In this document: positions 1 through 8,575 of the stretch, one piece after another
Layout: the number at the start of each line of letters is the position of its first letter
How positions within the stretch are numbered: position 1 is the first letter of the stretch
NCBI GenBank assembly: GCA_963848355.1
Contig: CAWKDG010000001.1
Coordinates: 806,001-870,000, forward strand
Reading direction: 5' to 3'
Source of the DNA: CAWKDG01 sp963848355
Lineage (GTDB): Bacteria > Actinomycetota > Acidimicrobiia > Acidimicrobiales > UBA8190
DNA: 64,000 nt
Made by a program: the position numbers and the translations under genes
Notes under the pieces: model-generated
What the model was told of the DNA's origin: nothing
Database searches by the model: none
The model's input: only the letters and a program-made list of their open reading frames with translations

Positions 1-663
1 TCCCGCTCGGTGCGCCCGCCAGCACAGGTCGACATCCTCGAGGTACATGAAGTACGACTCGTCGAACCCGCCCAGCTCCTCGAGGGCACGGTGACGGGCC
101 ATGAAGCAGGCCCCGGACACCCAGTCGACGGTCGCCGTCGTCTCCGGATCGAGATCGGCCATCCGATAACGGCGGGTGAAGCGGTTGCCGGGAGCGACGA
201 GGCCGAGAAGCGCGTGGCCACCGGCCACGACGGTCGAGGGGAAACGGCGCGCCGACGGGTACCGCGTCCCGTCGACGTTCAAGATACGGGGTCCGGCGAT
301 GGCGAGGGTCGGGTCGGCGGCGAAGGCAGCGCTCAAGGCGTCGAGGGCGCCCGGATGGACGGCGACGTCGGGGTTGGAGACGAGGACGAGCTCGGTGGCG
401 GTGGAGGCCACACCACGGTTGGCACCGGCCCCGTAGCCGAGGTTGGCACCGGTACGCACGACGCGGACCGCCGGGTCGGCGTCGAGGCCGGCCAACGATC
501 CGTCGCTCGACGCGTTGTCGACCACGATCAGTTCGGAGACGTTCTCGGTCCGCAACGACGCGGCGAAGGCGGCCAGCGCGTCACCGGCGTCGTGGTTCAC
601 CACGACGACGGCCAGCTCCGGATGACGGGACCGAGGAGTGGGGTCCGTCGATGTGGCGGTCAC
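1..663 (-). CDS. Family 2 glycosyltransferase, rhamnosyltransferase (WbbL)-like, partial at window edge
   Basis: Transfers a sugar, probably rhamnose, onto a growing cell-surface glycan at the cytoplasmic face of the membrane. The visible 221 residues start at a GTG and run off the left end. The N-terminal GT-A fold is clear: VVVVNHDAGDALAAF, then VVDNASSDGS, the NxGYGAGANRG loop and VLVSNPDV (the DxD-equivalent NPD). Further on come WVSGACFMARR-type residues and the GGFDESYFMYLEDVDLCWR block typical of WbbL-like rhamnosyltransferases. It is the last gene in view of a leftward polysaccharide operon, 29 bases after the preceding glycosyltransferase stop. The acceptor cannot be told; dTDP-rhamnose as donor is inferred from the neighbouring rmlB/rmlD genes. 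Confidence 0.85.
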   Translation of the reverse strand, partial: MTATSTDPTPRSRHPELAVVVVNHDAGDALAAFAASLRTENVSELIVVDNASSDGSLAGLDADPAVRVVRTGANLGYGAGANRGVASTATELVLVSNPDVAVHPGALDALSAAFAADPTLAIAGPRILNVDGTRYPSARRFPSTVVAGGHALLGLVAPGNRFTRRYRMADLDPETTATVDWVSGACFMARHRALEELGGFDESYFMYLEDVDLCWRAHRAG

Positions 664-692
664 GGTGGCGGTCGGTTCCCGGGGCAGGGCGA

Positions 693-1415
693 TCAGATCC
701 GCCGTGTGAAGCGGTAGCGGACGAGCGCCACCATGGCGCCCACACCGTCGCGCCAGGAGATCTTCTTGCCTTCCGACATCTCGCGGCCGGCGTAGGAGAT
801 GGGGACCTCATAGATCCGGTAACCGCGGCGCAGGACCTTGGCCGTGATCTCCGGTTCGAAATCGAAGCGCTCCGACCGGATGGTGATGCCGGCGAGGGCC
901 CGGCGGTCGAAGAGCTTGTAGCAGGTCTCCATGTCCGACAGCGTCGACCGGTAGAGGATGTTGGTGACCAGGGTCAGGAAACGGTTGCCCAACCAGTGCG
1001 ACGGGAACATGTTCTTGCGCTCACCGGTGAACCGGCTCCCGTAGACGATCTGCGACTTCCCCTTGAGGATCGGTTCGATCAGACGGGGCCAGTCGTCGGG
1101 GTCGTACTCGAGGTCGGCGTCCTGGACGAGGACGAGGTCGCCGCGGACCGCCTCCAGACCGGTACGGATGGACGCACCCTTGCCCCGGTTCTTCCCGTGG
1201 GCGATGACACGCACGGTGGAGTCCTCGAGGGCGGCCAGAACCTTGTCGCTCCCGTCCGACGAGCCGTCGTCGACCACCAGGATCTCGAGTTCGAGATCGG
1301 CCGGCAGCGTGACGGCACGCATGCGTCGCACGATCTCGGCCACCGTGTTGCGCTCGTTGAACACGGGGACGATCACCGAGAGGCGGTGGTAGACGTGCGG
1401 CTCCGGGTCGGACAT
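693..1415 (-). CDS. DPM1/polyprenyl-phosphate glycosyltransferase-like family 2 enzyme
   Basis: A 240-residue soluble GT-A glycosyltransferase of the dolichol/polyprenyl-phosphate mannose synthase group, expected to load a sugar from an NDP-sugar onto a lipid phosphate carrier. Visible motifs are LSVIVPVFNERNTV, LVVDDGSSDGS, GKNRGKGASIRTGL, VLVQDADLEYDP (DxD) and the C-terminal YRIYEVPISYAGREMSEGKKI that is typical of this subfamily. No C-terminal membrane segments follow, so it is the short type. The ATG at 1415 was chosen because the homology starts about ten residues later; the frame stays open for 76 codons upstream but that part lies over the previous gene. The substrate is unknown. Confidence 0.85.
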   Translation of the reverse strand: MSDPEPHVYHRLSVIVPVFNERNTVAEIVRRMRAVTLPADLELEILVVDDGSSDGSDKVLAALEDSTVRVIAHGKNRGKGASIRTGLEAVRGDLVLVQDADLEYDPDDWPRLIEPILKGKSQIVYGSRFTGERKNMFPSHWLGNRFLTLVTNILYRSTLSDMETCYKLFDRRALAGITIRSERFDFEPEITAKVLRRGYRIYEVPISYAGREMSEGKKISWRDGVGAMVALVRYRFTRRI

Positions 1416-1506
1416 GCCCCCATCATGGCCGCTGCGGTCCCGGGCACCCAGTCTCGTGTCACCCATCGGCTCCGTCACCCGCTCCCCCCGTGCTCCTCGC
1501 GCCCCG

Positions 1507-2475
1507 TCAGGGGGCCGAGAAGAAGGCCGCCGTCCGTCGTAGGCCGTCGTCCAGATCGACCACCGGCTCCCACCCCAGCTGGCGGCGGGCCACCGAGATG
1601 TCGGGACGCCGGCGGGTGGGATCGTCGACGGGAAGAGGGGCATGGACGATCTCGGACGAGGAGCCGGTCACCTCGAGCACGGTGCGGGCCAGATCGAGAA
1701 TGGTGTGCTCGTCAGGATTCCCGATGTTCACGGGACCGGTCACGGGGGCGTCGAGCAAGGCCAGGATGCCGGCCACCTCGTCACTGACGAAGCAGAGGCT
1801 GCGGGTCTGCGTCCCGTCGCCGTAGACGGTGAGGGGCCGGCCCTCGAGGGCCTGGGTGAGGAAGTTCGAGACGACCCGGCCGTCACCGGGGCGGAGCCGG
1901 GGTCCGTAGGTGTTGAAGATGCGGACGATCCCGATGTCTGTCCCGCGGGTCCGGTGCCAGGCCATGGTGAGCGCCTCGGCGAAGCGCTTGGCCTCGTCGT
2001 AGACGCTGCGGGGACCGACGGGGTTGACGTTGCCCCAGTAGGTCTCGACCTGCGGGTGGACTTCGGGGTCGCCGTAGACCTCGCTGGTGGAGGCCAGGAG
2101 GAAGCGGGCGTTGTGGGACTCGGCCAGGGCCAGACAGTGGCGCGTCCCCTCGCTCCCGACGGCCAGGGTCTCGAGAGGACGGGCCAGATAGTCCGGCGGC
2201 GAGGCCGCAGAGGCGAAGTGGAGGACGGCATCGACCGGTCCGTCGACGGTGACAGCCACGGAGACGTCGGCCACGACGAGCTCGAAGGCGGGGTGGCTCT
2301 CGAGGCCGGCCACGTTCTGTGCCAGGCCGGTCGACAGGTCGTCGACGCAGACGACGTGATCGCCCCGGGCCACCAGGGCCTCGCAGAGATGGGAACCAAG
2401 AAAGCCTGCTCCCCCGGTGACGACCACCCGCCGGCCGCCCGGGCGCCGCCCGGCGCCGGCGCCGGGCGAGGTCAC
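1507..2475 (-). CDS. UDP-glucuronate decarboxylase (UDP-xylose synthase)-like extended SDR
   Basis: Converts UDP-glucuronate to UDP-xylose with bound NAD+. The 322-residue protein shows the Rossmann motif TGGAGFLGSHL, the ASTSEVYGDPEVHPQ strand, ETYWGNVNPVGPRSVYDEAKR (catalytic YxxxK) and RIFNTYGPRLRPGDGRVVSNF, which together match UXS rather than epimerases or RmlB. The start is a GTG whose GTGA overlaps the stop of the upstream UDP-glucose dehydrogenase, implying translational coupling. The two enzymes act in sequence (UDP-glucose, UDP-glucuronate, UDP-xylose), which fits the order in the operon. Confidence 0.88.
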   Translation of the reverse strand: MTSPGAGAGRRPGGRRVVVTGGAGFLGSHLCEALVARGDHVVCVDDLSTGLAQNVAGLESHPAFELVVADVSVAVTVDGPVDAVLHFASAASPPDYLARPLETLAVGSEGTRHCLALAESHNARFLLASTSEVYGDPEVHPQVETYWGNVNPVGPRSVYDEAKRFAEALTMAWHRTRGTDIGIVRIFNTYGPRLRPGDGRVVSNFLTQALEGRPLTVYGDGTQTRSLCFVSDEVAGILALLDAPVTGPVNIGNPDEHTILDLARTVLEVTGSSSEIVHAPLPVDDPTRRRPDISVARRQLGWEPVVDLDDGLRRTAAFFSAP

Positions 2476-3785
2476 GGCCGTCCCACCCCCACGTAGGTGA
2501 AACCCATCCGGCGCAGCGCGGCGGGGTCGAGGAGGTTGCGGGTGTCGACGACCGACGGCTCGGAGAGAAGAGCACGGACCTTGGCGAAGTCGAGCCAGCG
2601 CAGCTCCTCCCACTCGGTGAGAACGACGGCGACGGCGGCGCCCTCGCACGCCGCATAGGCGTCGGCGCAGATCTCGACGTCGTCGGGAAGCTCGGGGAGG
2701 GGACCGGTGACGGTGGGGTCGAAGGCCCGGACACGCGCCCCGTCTGCCACCATCCGTCGGACGATCTCCACCGCCGGCGAGTCGCGGCGGTCATCGGTCT
2801 TCGCCTTGAAGGTGAGACCCCAGGCGGCGACCGGGCGGCCCGAGAGAGACCCGCCGACGGCGCCGCGGATCTTCGTCATGACCGACGACAGCTGGGTCTC
2901 GTTGGTCTGGATGACCTCACGCAGAAGGGGGAAGTCGTAGCCCCCGGTCTCGGCCATGAAGAGAAGGGCGCGGGTGTCCTTGGGCAGGCAGGACCCGCCC
3001 CACCCCGGACCGGGACGGAGATAGTCGAAACCGATGCGGTGGTCGTAGGCCATGCCGAGGAGCACGTCGCGGACGTCGGCACCCACCGCTTCGCACAGGT
3101 TGGCCACGGCGTTCACGAAGGAGAGCTTGGTGGCCAGAAAGGCGTTGGAGGCGTACTTGATCGTCTCCGCCGTGGCCGCGTCGGTGACGATCAGCGGGGC
3201 GTCGGTGCGGGCGAAGAGGGCGCCGACGCGTGCCGCCGCCGCCCGGTCGTCGGCCCCGACGACGATCCGGTCGGGATGGAGGCAGTCGTGGACAGCCGAC
3301 CCCTCCCGCAGGAATTCGGGGTTGGAGACGACGCTGACGCCGGGCCGGTCGAGGAGGCGCTCGACCCGCAGGGCGGAGCCCACCGGAACCGTCGACTTGT
3401 TGACGACGACGGCGCCCGGGGCCAGATGGGGGCCGATCTCGGTGGCCACCGACTCGAGGACGGTGACGTCGGCCGACCCGTCGGACCGCTGGGGGGTGGG
3501 GACGCAGAGGAAGACGAAGGCGGCCCCTTTCACGGCGGCGGCGGCGCCGGCCACGAAACGCAGGCGCTGGGAGTCGAGTCCTTCCCGCAGGAGCTCGGCC
3601 AGGCCGTCCTCGAGGATGGTCGGCTCGCCGCGCGACAGACGGGCCACCTTCTCCTCGTCGAGCTCGCCGCAGCAGACGCGATGGCCGAGGTGGGCCAGGC
3701 AGACGGCCGTGGTGAGCCCCACGTAACCGGCGCCGATGACGGTGAGGGGCCGGCTGGACGAATCGGGGGACTCGCCCGGGGCCAT
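2472..3785 (-). CDS. ugd: UDP-glucose 6-dehydrogenase
   Basis: Oxidises UDP-glucose to UDP-glucuronate using two NAD+. The 437-residue chain begins with the Rossmann motif TVIGAGYVGLTTAVCLAHLGH, has VNKSTVPVGSA and NPEFLREGSAVHDCLHPDRIVVG, the helix EXXKYASNAFLATKLSFVN, and the catalytic-cysteine motif GWGGSCLPKDTRAL, followed by the C-terminal UDP-binding domain (AWGLTFKAKTDDRRDSPA). Its ATG shares one base with the stop of rmlD and its own end overlaps the decarboxylase start by four bases, so it is firmly inside the operon. Confidence 0.95.
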   Translation of the reverse strand: MAPGESPDSSSRPLTVIGAGYVGLTTAVCLAHLGHRVCCGELDEEKVARLSRGEPTILEDGLAELLREGLDSQRLRFVAGAAAAVKGAAFVFLCVPTPQRSDGSADVTVLESVATEIGPHLAPGAVVVNKSTVPVGSALRVERLLDRPGVSVVSNPEFLREGSAVHDCLHPDRIVVGADDRAAAARVGALFARTDAPLIVTDAATAETIKYASNAFLATKLSFVNAVANLCEAVGADVRDVLLGMAYDHRIGFDYLRPGPGWGGSCLPKDTRALLFMAETGGYDFPLLREVIQTNETQLSSVMTKIRGAVGGSLSGRPVAAWGLTFKAKTDDRRDSPAVEIVRRMVADGARVRAFDPTVTGPLPELPDDVEICADAYAACEGAAVAVVLTEWEELRWLDFAKVRALLSEPSVVDTRNLLDPAALRRMGFTYVGVGRP

Positions 3786-4732
3786 CAGCGCGGTCCCCCG
3801 GCGACGAAGACGGGGACGAGCCGGGCCAGAGCGTCGTGCCAGTCGGGCAGGAGAGGCAGACCGGCCAGCCGCAGCGCGGCGTTGTCGAGGACCGAGTTGG
3901 CCGGGCGGGGGGCGGGGCGCGGCGGATCGAGATCGGCGGTGGTGATCGGTTCGACCCGGGCCGGGTCGTGGCCGGCGGCCGAGAGGACCTCCCGGGCGAA
4001 CTCGTACCAGGAGGTCACGCCCTGGTTGGTCACATGGAAGAGGCCGGGGAGCCGTTCGGTGGCGAGGACGGTGACGGCGCCGGCCAGGTCGGCGGTGAAG
4101 GTCGGGCTCCCGTGCTGGTCGTCGACGAAACGCAGGGGGCCGGAGCCCGACGCCAGCCGCAGGACGGTCCCGACCATGTTGGTGCCGTGGGCGCCCGACA
4201 CCCACGACGTCCGGACGATGGTCGAGCCGGCGTCGACCTCCTGTTCGCCGCCCCACTTGGACCGCCCGTAGACCGAGAGCGGGTGGGGGGCGTCCCATTC
4301 GAGATAGGGCCGCGGCGAGGTCCCGTCGAAGACGTAGTCGGTCGAGATGTAGACGAGATGGGCGTCGTGGCGGCGAGCGCCCTCGGCCATGTTGCGCGTC
4401 CCCAGGGCGTTGACGGTGAAGGCCCGGTCGGGATCCGACTCACAGGCGTCGACCGCCGTCCATGCCGCCCCGTGGATGACGATGTCGGGGCGGGAGGCCT
4501 CCATGACGGTGAGGACGGCGGTCCGGTCGGTGATGTCCAGCGGGACTCGGTGACCGGTGGGGACGGAATCGAGGCCGGCGAAGTCGGTGGCGACGATCTC
4601 GACCGGGGAACGTTCCCCGAGGCGGCCGGTCGACGCCGCCCCGGCCAGACCGGCGCTCGGGACGGCACCGGACAGGGCGTCGACGAGATCGCGACCGAGC
4701 TGGCCGGCCGCGCCGGTGACGAGAACCTTCAC
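3785..4732 (-). CDS. rfbD: dTDP-4-dehydrorhamnose reductase
   Basis: RmlD, the last step of dTDP-L-rhamnose synthesis, reducing dTDP-4-dehydro-L-rhamnose with NAD(P)H. The 315 residues contain the N-terminal TGAAGQLGRDL, GAAWTAVDACESDP, VNALGTRNMAEGA, STDYVFDG and YGRSKWGGE (catalytic YxxxK), then VRTSWVSG. There is a longer than usual, Ala/Gly/Ser-rich stretch (about residues 21-45) between the first helix and second strand. It starts 12 bases after rmlB. RmlA and RmlC are not in the window. Confidence 0.93.
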   Translation of the reverse strand: MKVLVTGAAGQLGRDLVDALSGAVPSAGLAGAASTGRLGERSPVEIVATDFAGLDSVPTGHRVPLDITDRTAVLTVMEASRPDIVIHGAAWTAVDACESDPDRAFTVNALGTRNMAEGARRHDAHLVYISTDYVFDGTSPRPYLEWDAPHPLSVYGRSKWGGEQEVDAGSTIVRTSWVSGAHGTNMVGTVLRLASGSGPLRFVDDQHGSPTFTADLAGAVTVLATERLPGLFHVTNQGVTSWYEFAREVLSAAGHDPARVEPITTADLDPPRPAPRPANSVLDNAALRLAGLPLLPDWHDALARLVPVFVAGGPR

Positions 4733-4744
4733 GGGTGGCCGGCC

Positions 4745-5773
4745 TCAGGCGGGGTCGCGGGACCCGTCGGCATCGTCGCCCCACGAGGTCTCGACCACCG
4801 GGGCCCTGTCGCGCAGCGGCTCCCACCATGGCCGGTTGGCGGCGTACCACCGGACGGTGTCGGCCAGTCCCTCCTCGAAGGAGACGGTCGGCTCCCAGCC
4901 GAGCTCAGTCCGGATCTTGGTGCAGTCGAGGAGGTAACGGCGGTCGTGGCCGGGCCGGTCGGGGACGATCTCCTTCAGGGACTCCGGCTTCCCCAACGCA
5001 TCGAGAACGGCATCGGCGATCTCCTCGATGGATGCTTCGATCCCGGAGCCGACGTGATAGGTCTCGCCGATCCGGCCGCGTTCGAGGACGGCCTCGATGG
5101 CCCGGCAGTGGTCGACCACGTGGAGCCACTCGCGCTTGTTCTTGGTCGACGCGTAGAGGGGAAGGGGCTGGTCGTCGAGGGCCCGGGCGGCGAAGAGGGG
5201 GATGACCTTCTCGGGGAACTGGTAGGGGCCGTAGTTGTTCGAGCAGTTGGTGATGGTGGCCGCCGTCCCGAACGTCTCGATGTAGGCGCGCACGGCGTGG
5301 TCGGCGCCGGCCTTCGAGGCGTTGTAGGGGGTCCGGGGACGATAGGCGTCGTCCTCGGAGAAGGAGTCTTCGGAGTCGAGGGGCAGGTCGCCGTAGACCT
5401 CGCAGGTCGAGATGTGATGAAAGCGCGTCACATCGGCGTGGCGTGACGCCTCGAGCATCGTCTGGGTCCCGAGGACGTTGGTCCGGAAGAACAGACCGGG
5501 GTCGAGGATGGCCATGGAGTTGTGCGACTCGGCGGCGAAGTGGACGACGGTGTCGATGGCGTGGGCCCGCAACGCGGCCAGGGCGGACTCCCCGTCGCAG
5601 ACGTCACCGTGGACGAACGAGATACGGTCCTCGACGTCGACCAGGTTGGGGCGGTTCCCGGCGTAGGTGAGGGCGTCATAGGCCACCACGACGTCATCGG
5701 GGTGGTTCTCCACCCAGTAACGGACGAAGTTCGAACCGATGAAACCGGCGCCACCGGTCACGAGCAGATGCAC
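4745..5773 (-). CDS. rfbB: dTDP-glucose 4,6-dehydratase with Cys replacing the active-site Asp
   Basis: RmlB family, second step of dTDP-rhamnose synthesis (dTDP-glucose to the 4-keto-6-deoxy sugar, NAD+ bound). The 342 residues show TGGAGFIGSNFVRYW, HFAAESHNSM, YNASKAGADH (catalytic YxxxK), NCSNNYGPYQFPEKVIPLF, NKREWLHVVDHCRAI and PGHDRRYLLD. Oddly, the usual STDEVYG catalytic strand reads STCEVYGDL, so the active-site Asp is Cys while the adjacent Glu is kept. It may still be a dehydratase or act on a different NDP-sugar. The start is GTG, with TACGAT 8 nt upstream, and it is the first gene of the operon. Confidence 0.85.
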   Translation of the reverse strand: MHLLVTGGAGFIGSNFVRYWVENHPDDVVVAYDALTYAGNRPNLVDVEDRISFVHGDVCDGESALAALRAHAIDTVVHFAAESHNSMAILDPGLFFRTNVLGTQTMLEASRHADVTRFHHISTCEVYGDLPLDSEDSFSEDDAYRPRTPYNASKAGADHAVRAYIETFGTAATITNCSNNYGPYQFPEKVIPLFAARALDDQPLPLYASTKNKREWLHVVDHCRAIEAVLERGRIGETYHVGSGIEASIEEIADAVLDALGKPESLKEIVPDRPGHDRRYLLDCTKIRTELGWEPTVSFEEGLADTVRWYAANRPWWEPLRDRAPVVETSWGDDADGSRDPA

Positions 5774-5781
5774 GGGGCGCC

Positions 5782-5787
5782 ATCGTA
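5782..5787 (-). promoter_or_regulatory. -10 box (TACGAT) for the surface-polysaccharide operon
   Basis: TACGAT ends 8 nt before the GTG of rfbB, so the transcript probably starts at or next to the start codon (leaderless). Confidence 0.45.
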
Positions 5788-5870
5788 GACCGGGTCACCG
5801 ATCGCTCCTGCGGAGGACCTCGACAGGGGTCGGTCGTCGGTGAGGGGCAGACGTCGGTGCCGGGTGGGCG

Positions 5871-6683
5871 TCAGAGGCGCAGGTGGACGACGTCACCGGC
5901 GGTGACCGTCCTGATGCACGCTCCGGTCTCGAGCAGGAGGTGACCCTCCACCGTGACGTCGGCGGCGGTGCCGGTCACCGTCTCGTCGGCCAGGGAGACC
6001 GTGACGTGGCGACCGAGGGTGGCGCAGCGCCGGCGGTACTCCGAGGCCAGGCGCCGCCTCCCGTCGGCGTCGGCCAGGTCGTCGAGCCGGTCGCCGAGCT
6101 CGGCCAGGACGACGTCGAGAAGGGCGGCGAGGGGCACCCGGGTGCCGCTCTCCCGCCAGAGCGACGTGGCGTTCCCGAGATCCTCGGGAACGGCCGCGGC
6201 GACGTCGGTGTCCGGAGGAGGCCAGTCGACATTGACCCCGAGCCCGACGATCACAGCCCGGTCGCCGGGGGCGGCGACAGGCGCCGGTTCCCGGGGCGCC
6301 CGGGTATCGGGGACGGTCTCGGCCAGGATGCCGGCCAGTTTCCGCTCCCCCACGATGACGTCGTTGGGCCACTTGAGCATCGGCTCCACTCGCCCGCCGG
6401 TGGCGCGGCGGCAGGCCGAGCAGGCGGCCAGGGCCATGGACATGGTGCAGAGGTGGAGCTGCTCGACGGGCAGGGTCGGGCGGAGGAGGACCGAGACGAG
6501 CAGGTTGGCCCTCGGCGGGGCCTCCCAGCGGCGGCCGAGGCGACCGCGCCCGGCCGTCTGGTGGTCGGCCACGGCCACGAGGCCGGCGGGGGCACCGGCC
6601 CGGGCCTCGTCGAGGAGGTACCGGTTCGTCGAGTCGAGTTCGGAGAAGCGGCGGATCTCGGTGAAGGGGGCTCCTGCGGACAT
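5871..6683 (-). CDS. birA: Biotin-[acetyl-CoA-carboxylase] ligase (short, no DNA-binding domain)
   Basis: Activates biotin as biotinyl-AMP and attaches it to the lysine of BCCP domains. The 270-residue protein is the catalytic domain plus C-terminal domain only; there is no N-terminal winged helix, so it should not be a repressor. Motifs are LDSTNRYLLDEAR, QTAGRGRLGRRWEAP (biotinyl-AMP loop), LKWPNDVIV and RKLAGILAE, and GLGVNVDW. The ATG at 6683 is supported by TAGGGT 7 nt upstream; the open frame continues further but over the promoter region. It is divergent from a biotin carboxylase/BCCP gene, its likely substrate. Confidence 0.9.
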   Translation of the reverse strand: MSAGAPFTEIRRFSELDSTNRYLLDEARAGAPAGLVAVADHQTAGRGRLGRRWEAPPRANLLVSVLLRPTLPVEQLHLCTMSMALAACSACRRATGGRVEPMLKWPNDVIVGERKLAGILAETVPDTRAPREPAPVAAPGDRAVIVGLGVNVDWPPPDTDVAAAVPEDLGNATSLWRESGTRVPLAALLDVVLAELGDRLDDLADADGRRRLASEYRRRCATLGRHVTVSLADETVTGTAADVTVEGHLLLETGACIRTVTAGDVVHLRL

Positions 6684-6690
6684 GGCAGTC

Positions 6691-6696
6691 ACCCTA
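6691..6696 (-). promoter_or_regulatory. -10 box (TAGGGT) for birA, leaderless
   Basis: TAGGGT lies 7 nt before the ATG of birA on the minus strand; this supports the chosen start. Confidence 0.5.
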
Positions 6697-6765
6697 CGGG
6701 CCGTGCCAGTGTGGGAGCTTCGCCCGTTCGCCGGTTTCGAGCCGTGGCCCGTGGAAGGAGAGTGC

Positions 6766-7269
6766 GTGTTCCAGAAGGTCCTGATCGCCAACCGTGGCGA
6801 GATCGCCGTCCGTGTCATCCGGACCTGCCGCGAGCTCGGGGTGACCACGGTGGCCGTCTATTCCGAACTCGACCGTGACGCCCTCCATGTCCGGCTGGCC
6901 GACGAGGCCTACGCGCTGGGCGGCCAGGCGGCGGCGGAGAGCTATCTCAATACGCCCGCCATCGTCGACGCCGTCACCCGGTCGGGAGCCGACGCCGTCC
7001 ACCCCGGGTACGGCTTCTTCTCGGAGAACGCCGACTTCGCCCGGCAGGTGACGGCCGACGGCGTGACCTTCATCGGTCCTCCGCCCGAGGCGATCGAGAT
7101 CATGGGAGACAAGATCTCCTCGCGCCGCGCGGCCGAGGCGGTCGGCGTCTCCGGCGTCCCCGGGCGGACCGAACCGGTGAGCGGCCCCGCCGAGGTGGTG
7201 TCGTTCGGAGAGGAGTTCGGCTGGCCCGTGGCCATCAAGGCCGCCTTCGGCGGGGGGGACGGGGGATGA
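6766..7269 (+). CDS. Biotin carboxylase N-terminal part of a frameshifted AccA3-type gene
   Basis: First 167 codons of an acyl-CoA carboxylase alpha chain (biotin carboxylase plus BCCP). It begins at a GTG preceded by AAGGAG and shows KVLIANRGEIAVRVIRTCRELG, DAVHPGYGFFSENADFA and FIGPPPEAIEIMGDKISSR, then VAIKAAFGGG. There the reading frame leaves the family: a G7 run (7252-7258) is one G short of what would encode the ATP-grasp loop GGGGRGMKVV, and a TGA follows at 7267. The next reading frame continues the protein exactly. A sequencing or assembly indel is the simplest cause; a -1 slip on the G run would also restore the full chain. Confidence 0.85.
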   Translation: MFQKVLIANRGEIAVRVIRTCRELGVTTVAVYSELDRDALHVRLADEAYALGGQAAAESYLNTPAIVDAVTRSGADAVHPGYGFFSENADFARQVTADGVTFIGPPPEAIEIMGDKISSRRAAEAVGVSGVPGRTEPVSGPAEVVSFGEEFGWPVAIKAAFGGGDGG

Positions 7270-8528
7270 AGGTGGTCTCCGGTCCCGAGGGGGCGGCCGA
7301 CGCCGTGGAATCGGCCCAGCGTGAGGCGCAGGCCTATTTCGGTCGATCGGAGATCTATCTCGAGCGGTACCTGGCGTGGCCGCGGCACATCGAGATGCAG
7401 GTCTTCGCCGACACCCACGGCAACGCCGTCTGGCTGGGCGAGCGCGACTGCTCGTGCCAGCGGCGCCACCAGAAGCTCATCGAGGAGAGCCCGGCCCCGG
7501 CCTTCGGCGACGACGTCCGCCGGGCCATGGGGGACGCGGCGGTCACGGTGGCCAAGGCCTGCGGGTACGTGAACGCCGGAACCGTGGAGTTCCTCTACGA
7601 GGACGGGCAATTCTTCTTCCTCGAGATGAACACCCGGCTCCAGGTCGAGCACCCGGTGACCGAGCTCGTCACCGGCCTCGACCTCGTCGAGTGGCAACTC
7701 CGGGTGGCGTCGGGTGAACCGCTCGGGTTCACCCAGGGGGAGATCGTCCCCCGCGGCCACGCCATCGAGGTGCGGCTGAACGCCGAGGACCCGACGGGAG
7801 GTCGCTTCACCCCGTCACCGGGGACGATCTCGTCGTTCCGGGCTCCGGCCGGGCCCGGGGTCCGACTCGACGCCGGCTACGAGCCGGGCGACACGATCTC
7901 GCAGTACTACGACAACCTGATCGCCAAGCTCGTCGTCTGGGGACCCGACCGCGCGGCGGCGCGCCGGCGCATGATCCGGGCCCTCGGGGAGACGGTGATC
8001 ACCGGGGTGGCCACCACCATCCCGGCCGATCTCGCCATCCTGTCCCACCCCGACTTCATCGACGCGACCCATTCGACCAACTGGGTGGAGGAACGGCTCG
8101 ACCCCGCCTCGTTCGCGGCGGTGGTGCCGGTGGGCGAGACGACACCGTCGGAGGATACGGAACCACGCGTCCTGCGCGAGGTGACGGCCGAGGTCGACGG
8201 GCGGCGCTACGCCGTGAAGCTCTGGGTCCCGGAGACGGCCGGGATCGCCGCCGGGCCGGGCGGGCGCGGCGGAACGCGGCCGACCAAGCCGCGGACGGCC
8301 ATGACGGGGACCGGGTCGGGAACGGTGATCGTTCCCATGCAGGGCACGATCGTCAAGGTGCTTGTCGCCCCGGGGGACACCGTGGAAGTGGGACAGACGG
8401 TCTGCGTGCTCGAGGCCATGAAGATGGAGAACTCGATCAACGCCGAGAAGGCCGGGACCGTGAAGGAGATCAAGGTGGCCGCCGGCGACTCGGTCGGGCC
8501 CGGCGACATCATCGCCGTCATCGAATAG
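7266..8528 (+). CDS. Biotin carboxylase C-terminal part plus BCCP domain of the frameshifted gene
   Basis: Continuation of the preceding fragment, with its apparent ATG overlapping the premature TGA (ATGA). The 420 residues hold the rest of the ATP-grasp domain (GERDCSCQRRHQKLIEE, YVNAGTVEFL, FFLEMNTRLQVEHPVTE), the biotin carboxylase C-terminal domain (RGHAIEVRLNAEDP, YYDNLIAKLVVWG) and a C-terminal biotinyl domain with VLEAMKMENSI, whose central Lys is the biotinylation site. Joined, the chain would be about 586 residues, normal for an actinobacterial AccA3/AccA2. No carboxyltransferase (AccD) subunit is nearby. Confidence 0.85.
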   Translation: MKVVSGPEGAADAVESAQREAQAYFGRSEIYLERYLAWPRHIEMQVFADTHGNAVWLGERDCSCQRRHQKLIEESPAPAFGDDVRRAMGDAAVTVAKACGYVNAGTVEFLYEDGQFFFLEMNTRLQVEHPVTELVTGLDLVEWQLRVASGEPLGFTQGEIVPRGHAIEVRLNAEDPTGGRFTPSPGTISSFRAPAGPGVRLDAGYEPGDTISQYYDNLIAKLVVWGPDRAAARRRMIRALGETVITGVATTIPADLAILSHPDFIDATHSTNWVEERLDPASFAAVVPVGETTPSEDTEPRVLREVTAEVDGRRYAVKLWVPETAGIAAGPGGRGGTRPTKPRTAMTGTGSGTVIVPMQGTIVKVLVAPGDTVEVGQTVCVLEAMKMENSINAEKAGTVKEIKVAAGDSVGPGDIIAVIE

Positions 8529-8575
8529 CCGTCATCGACGAGCCGTCGGCGATCAGGCAGCGGAGAGCGAGAACC

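Noticed and set aside
5953..6765. Upstream extension of the biotin carboxylase frame by 271 codons
   Set aside because: Antisense of birA; the GTG at 6766 has a ribosome site and matches the family start.
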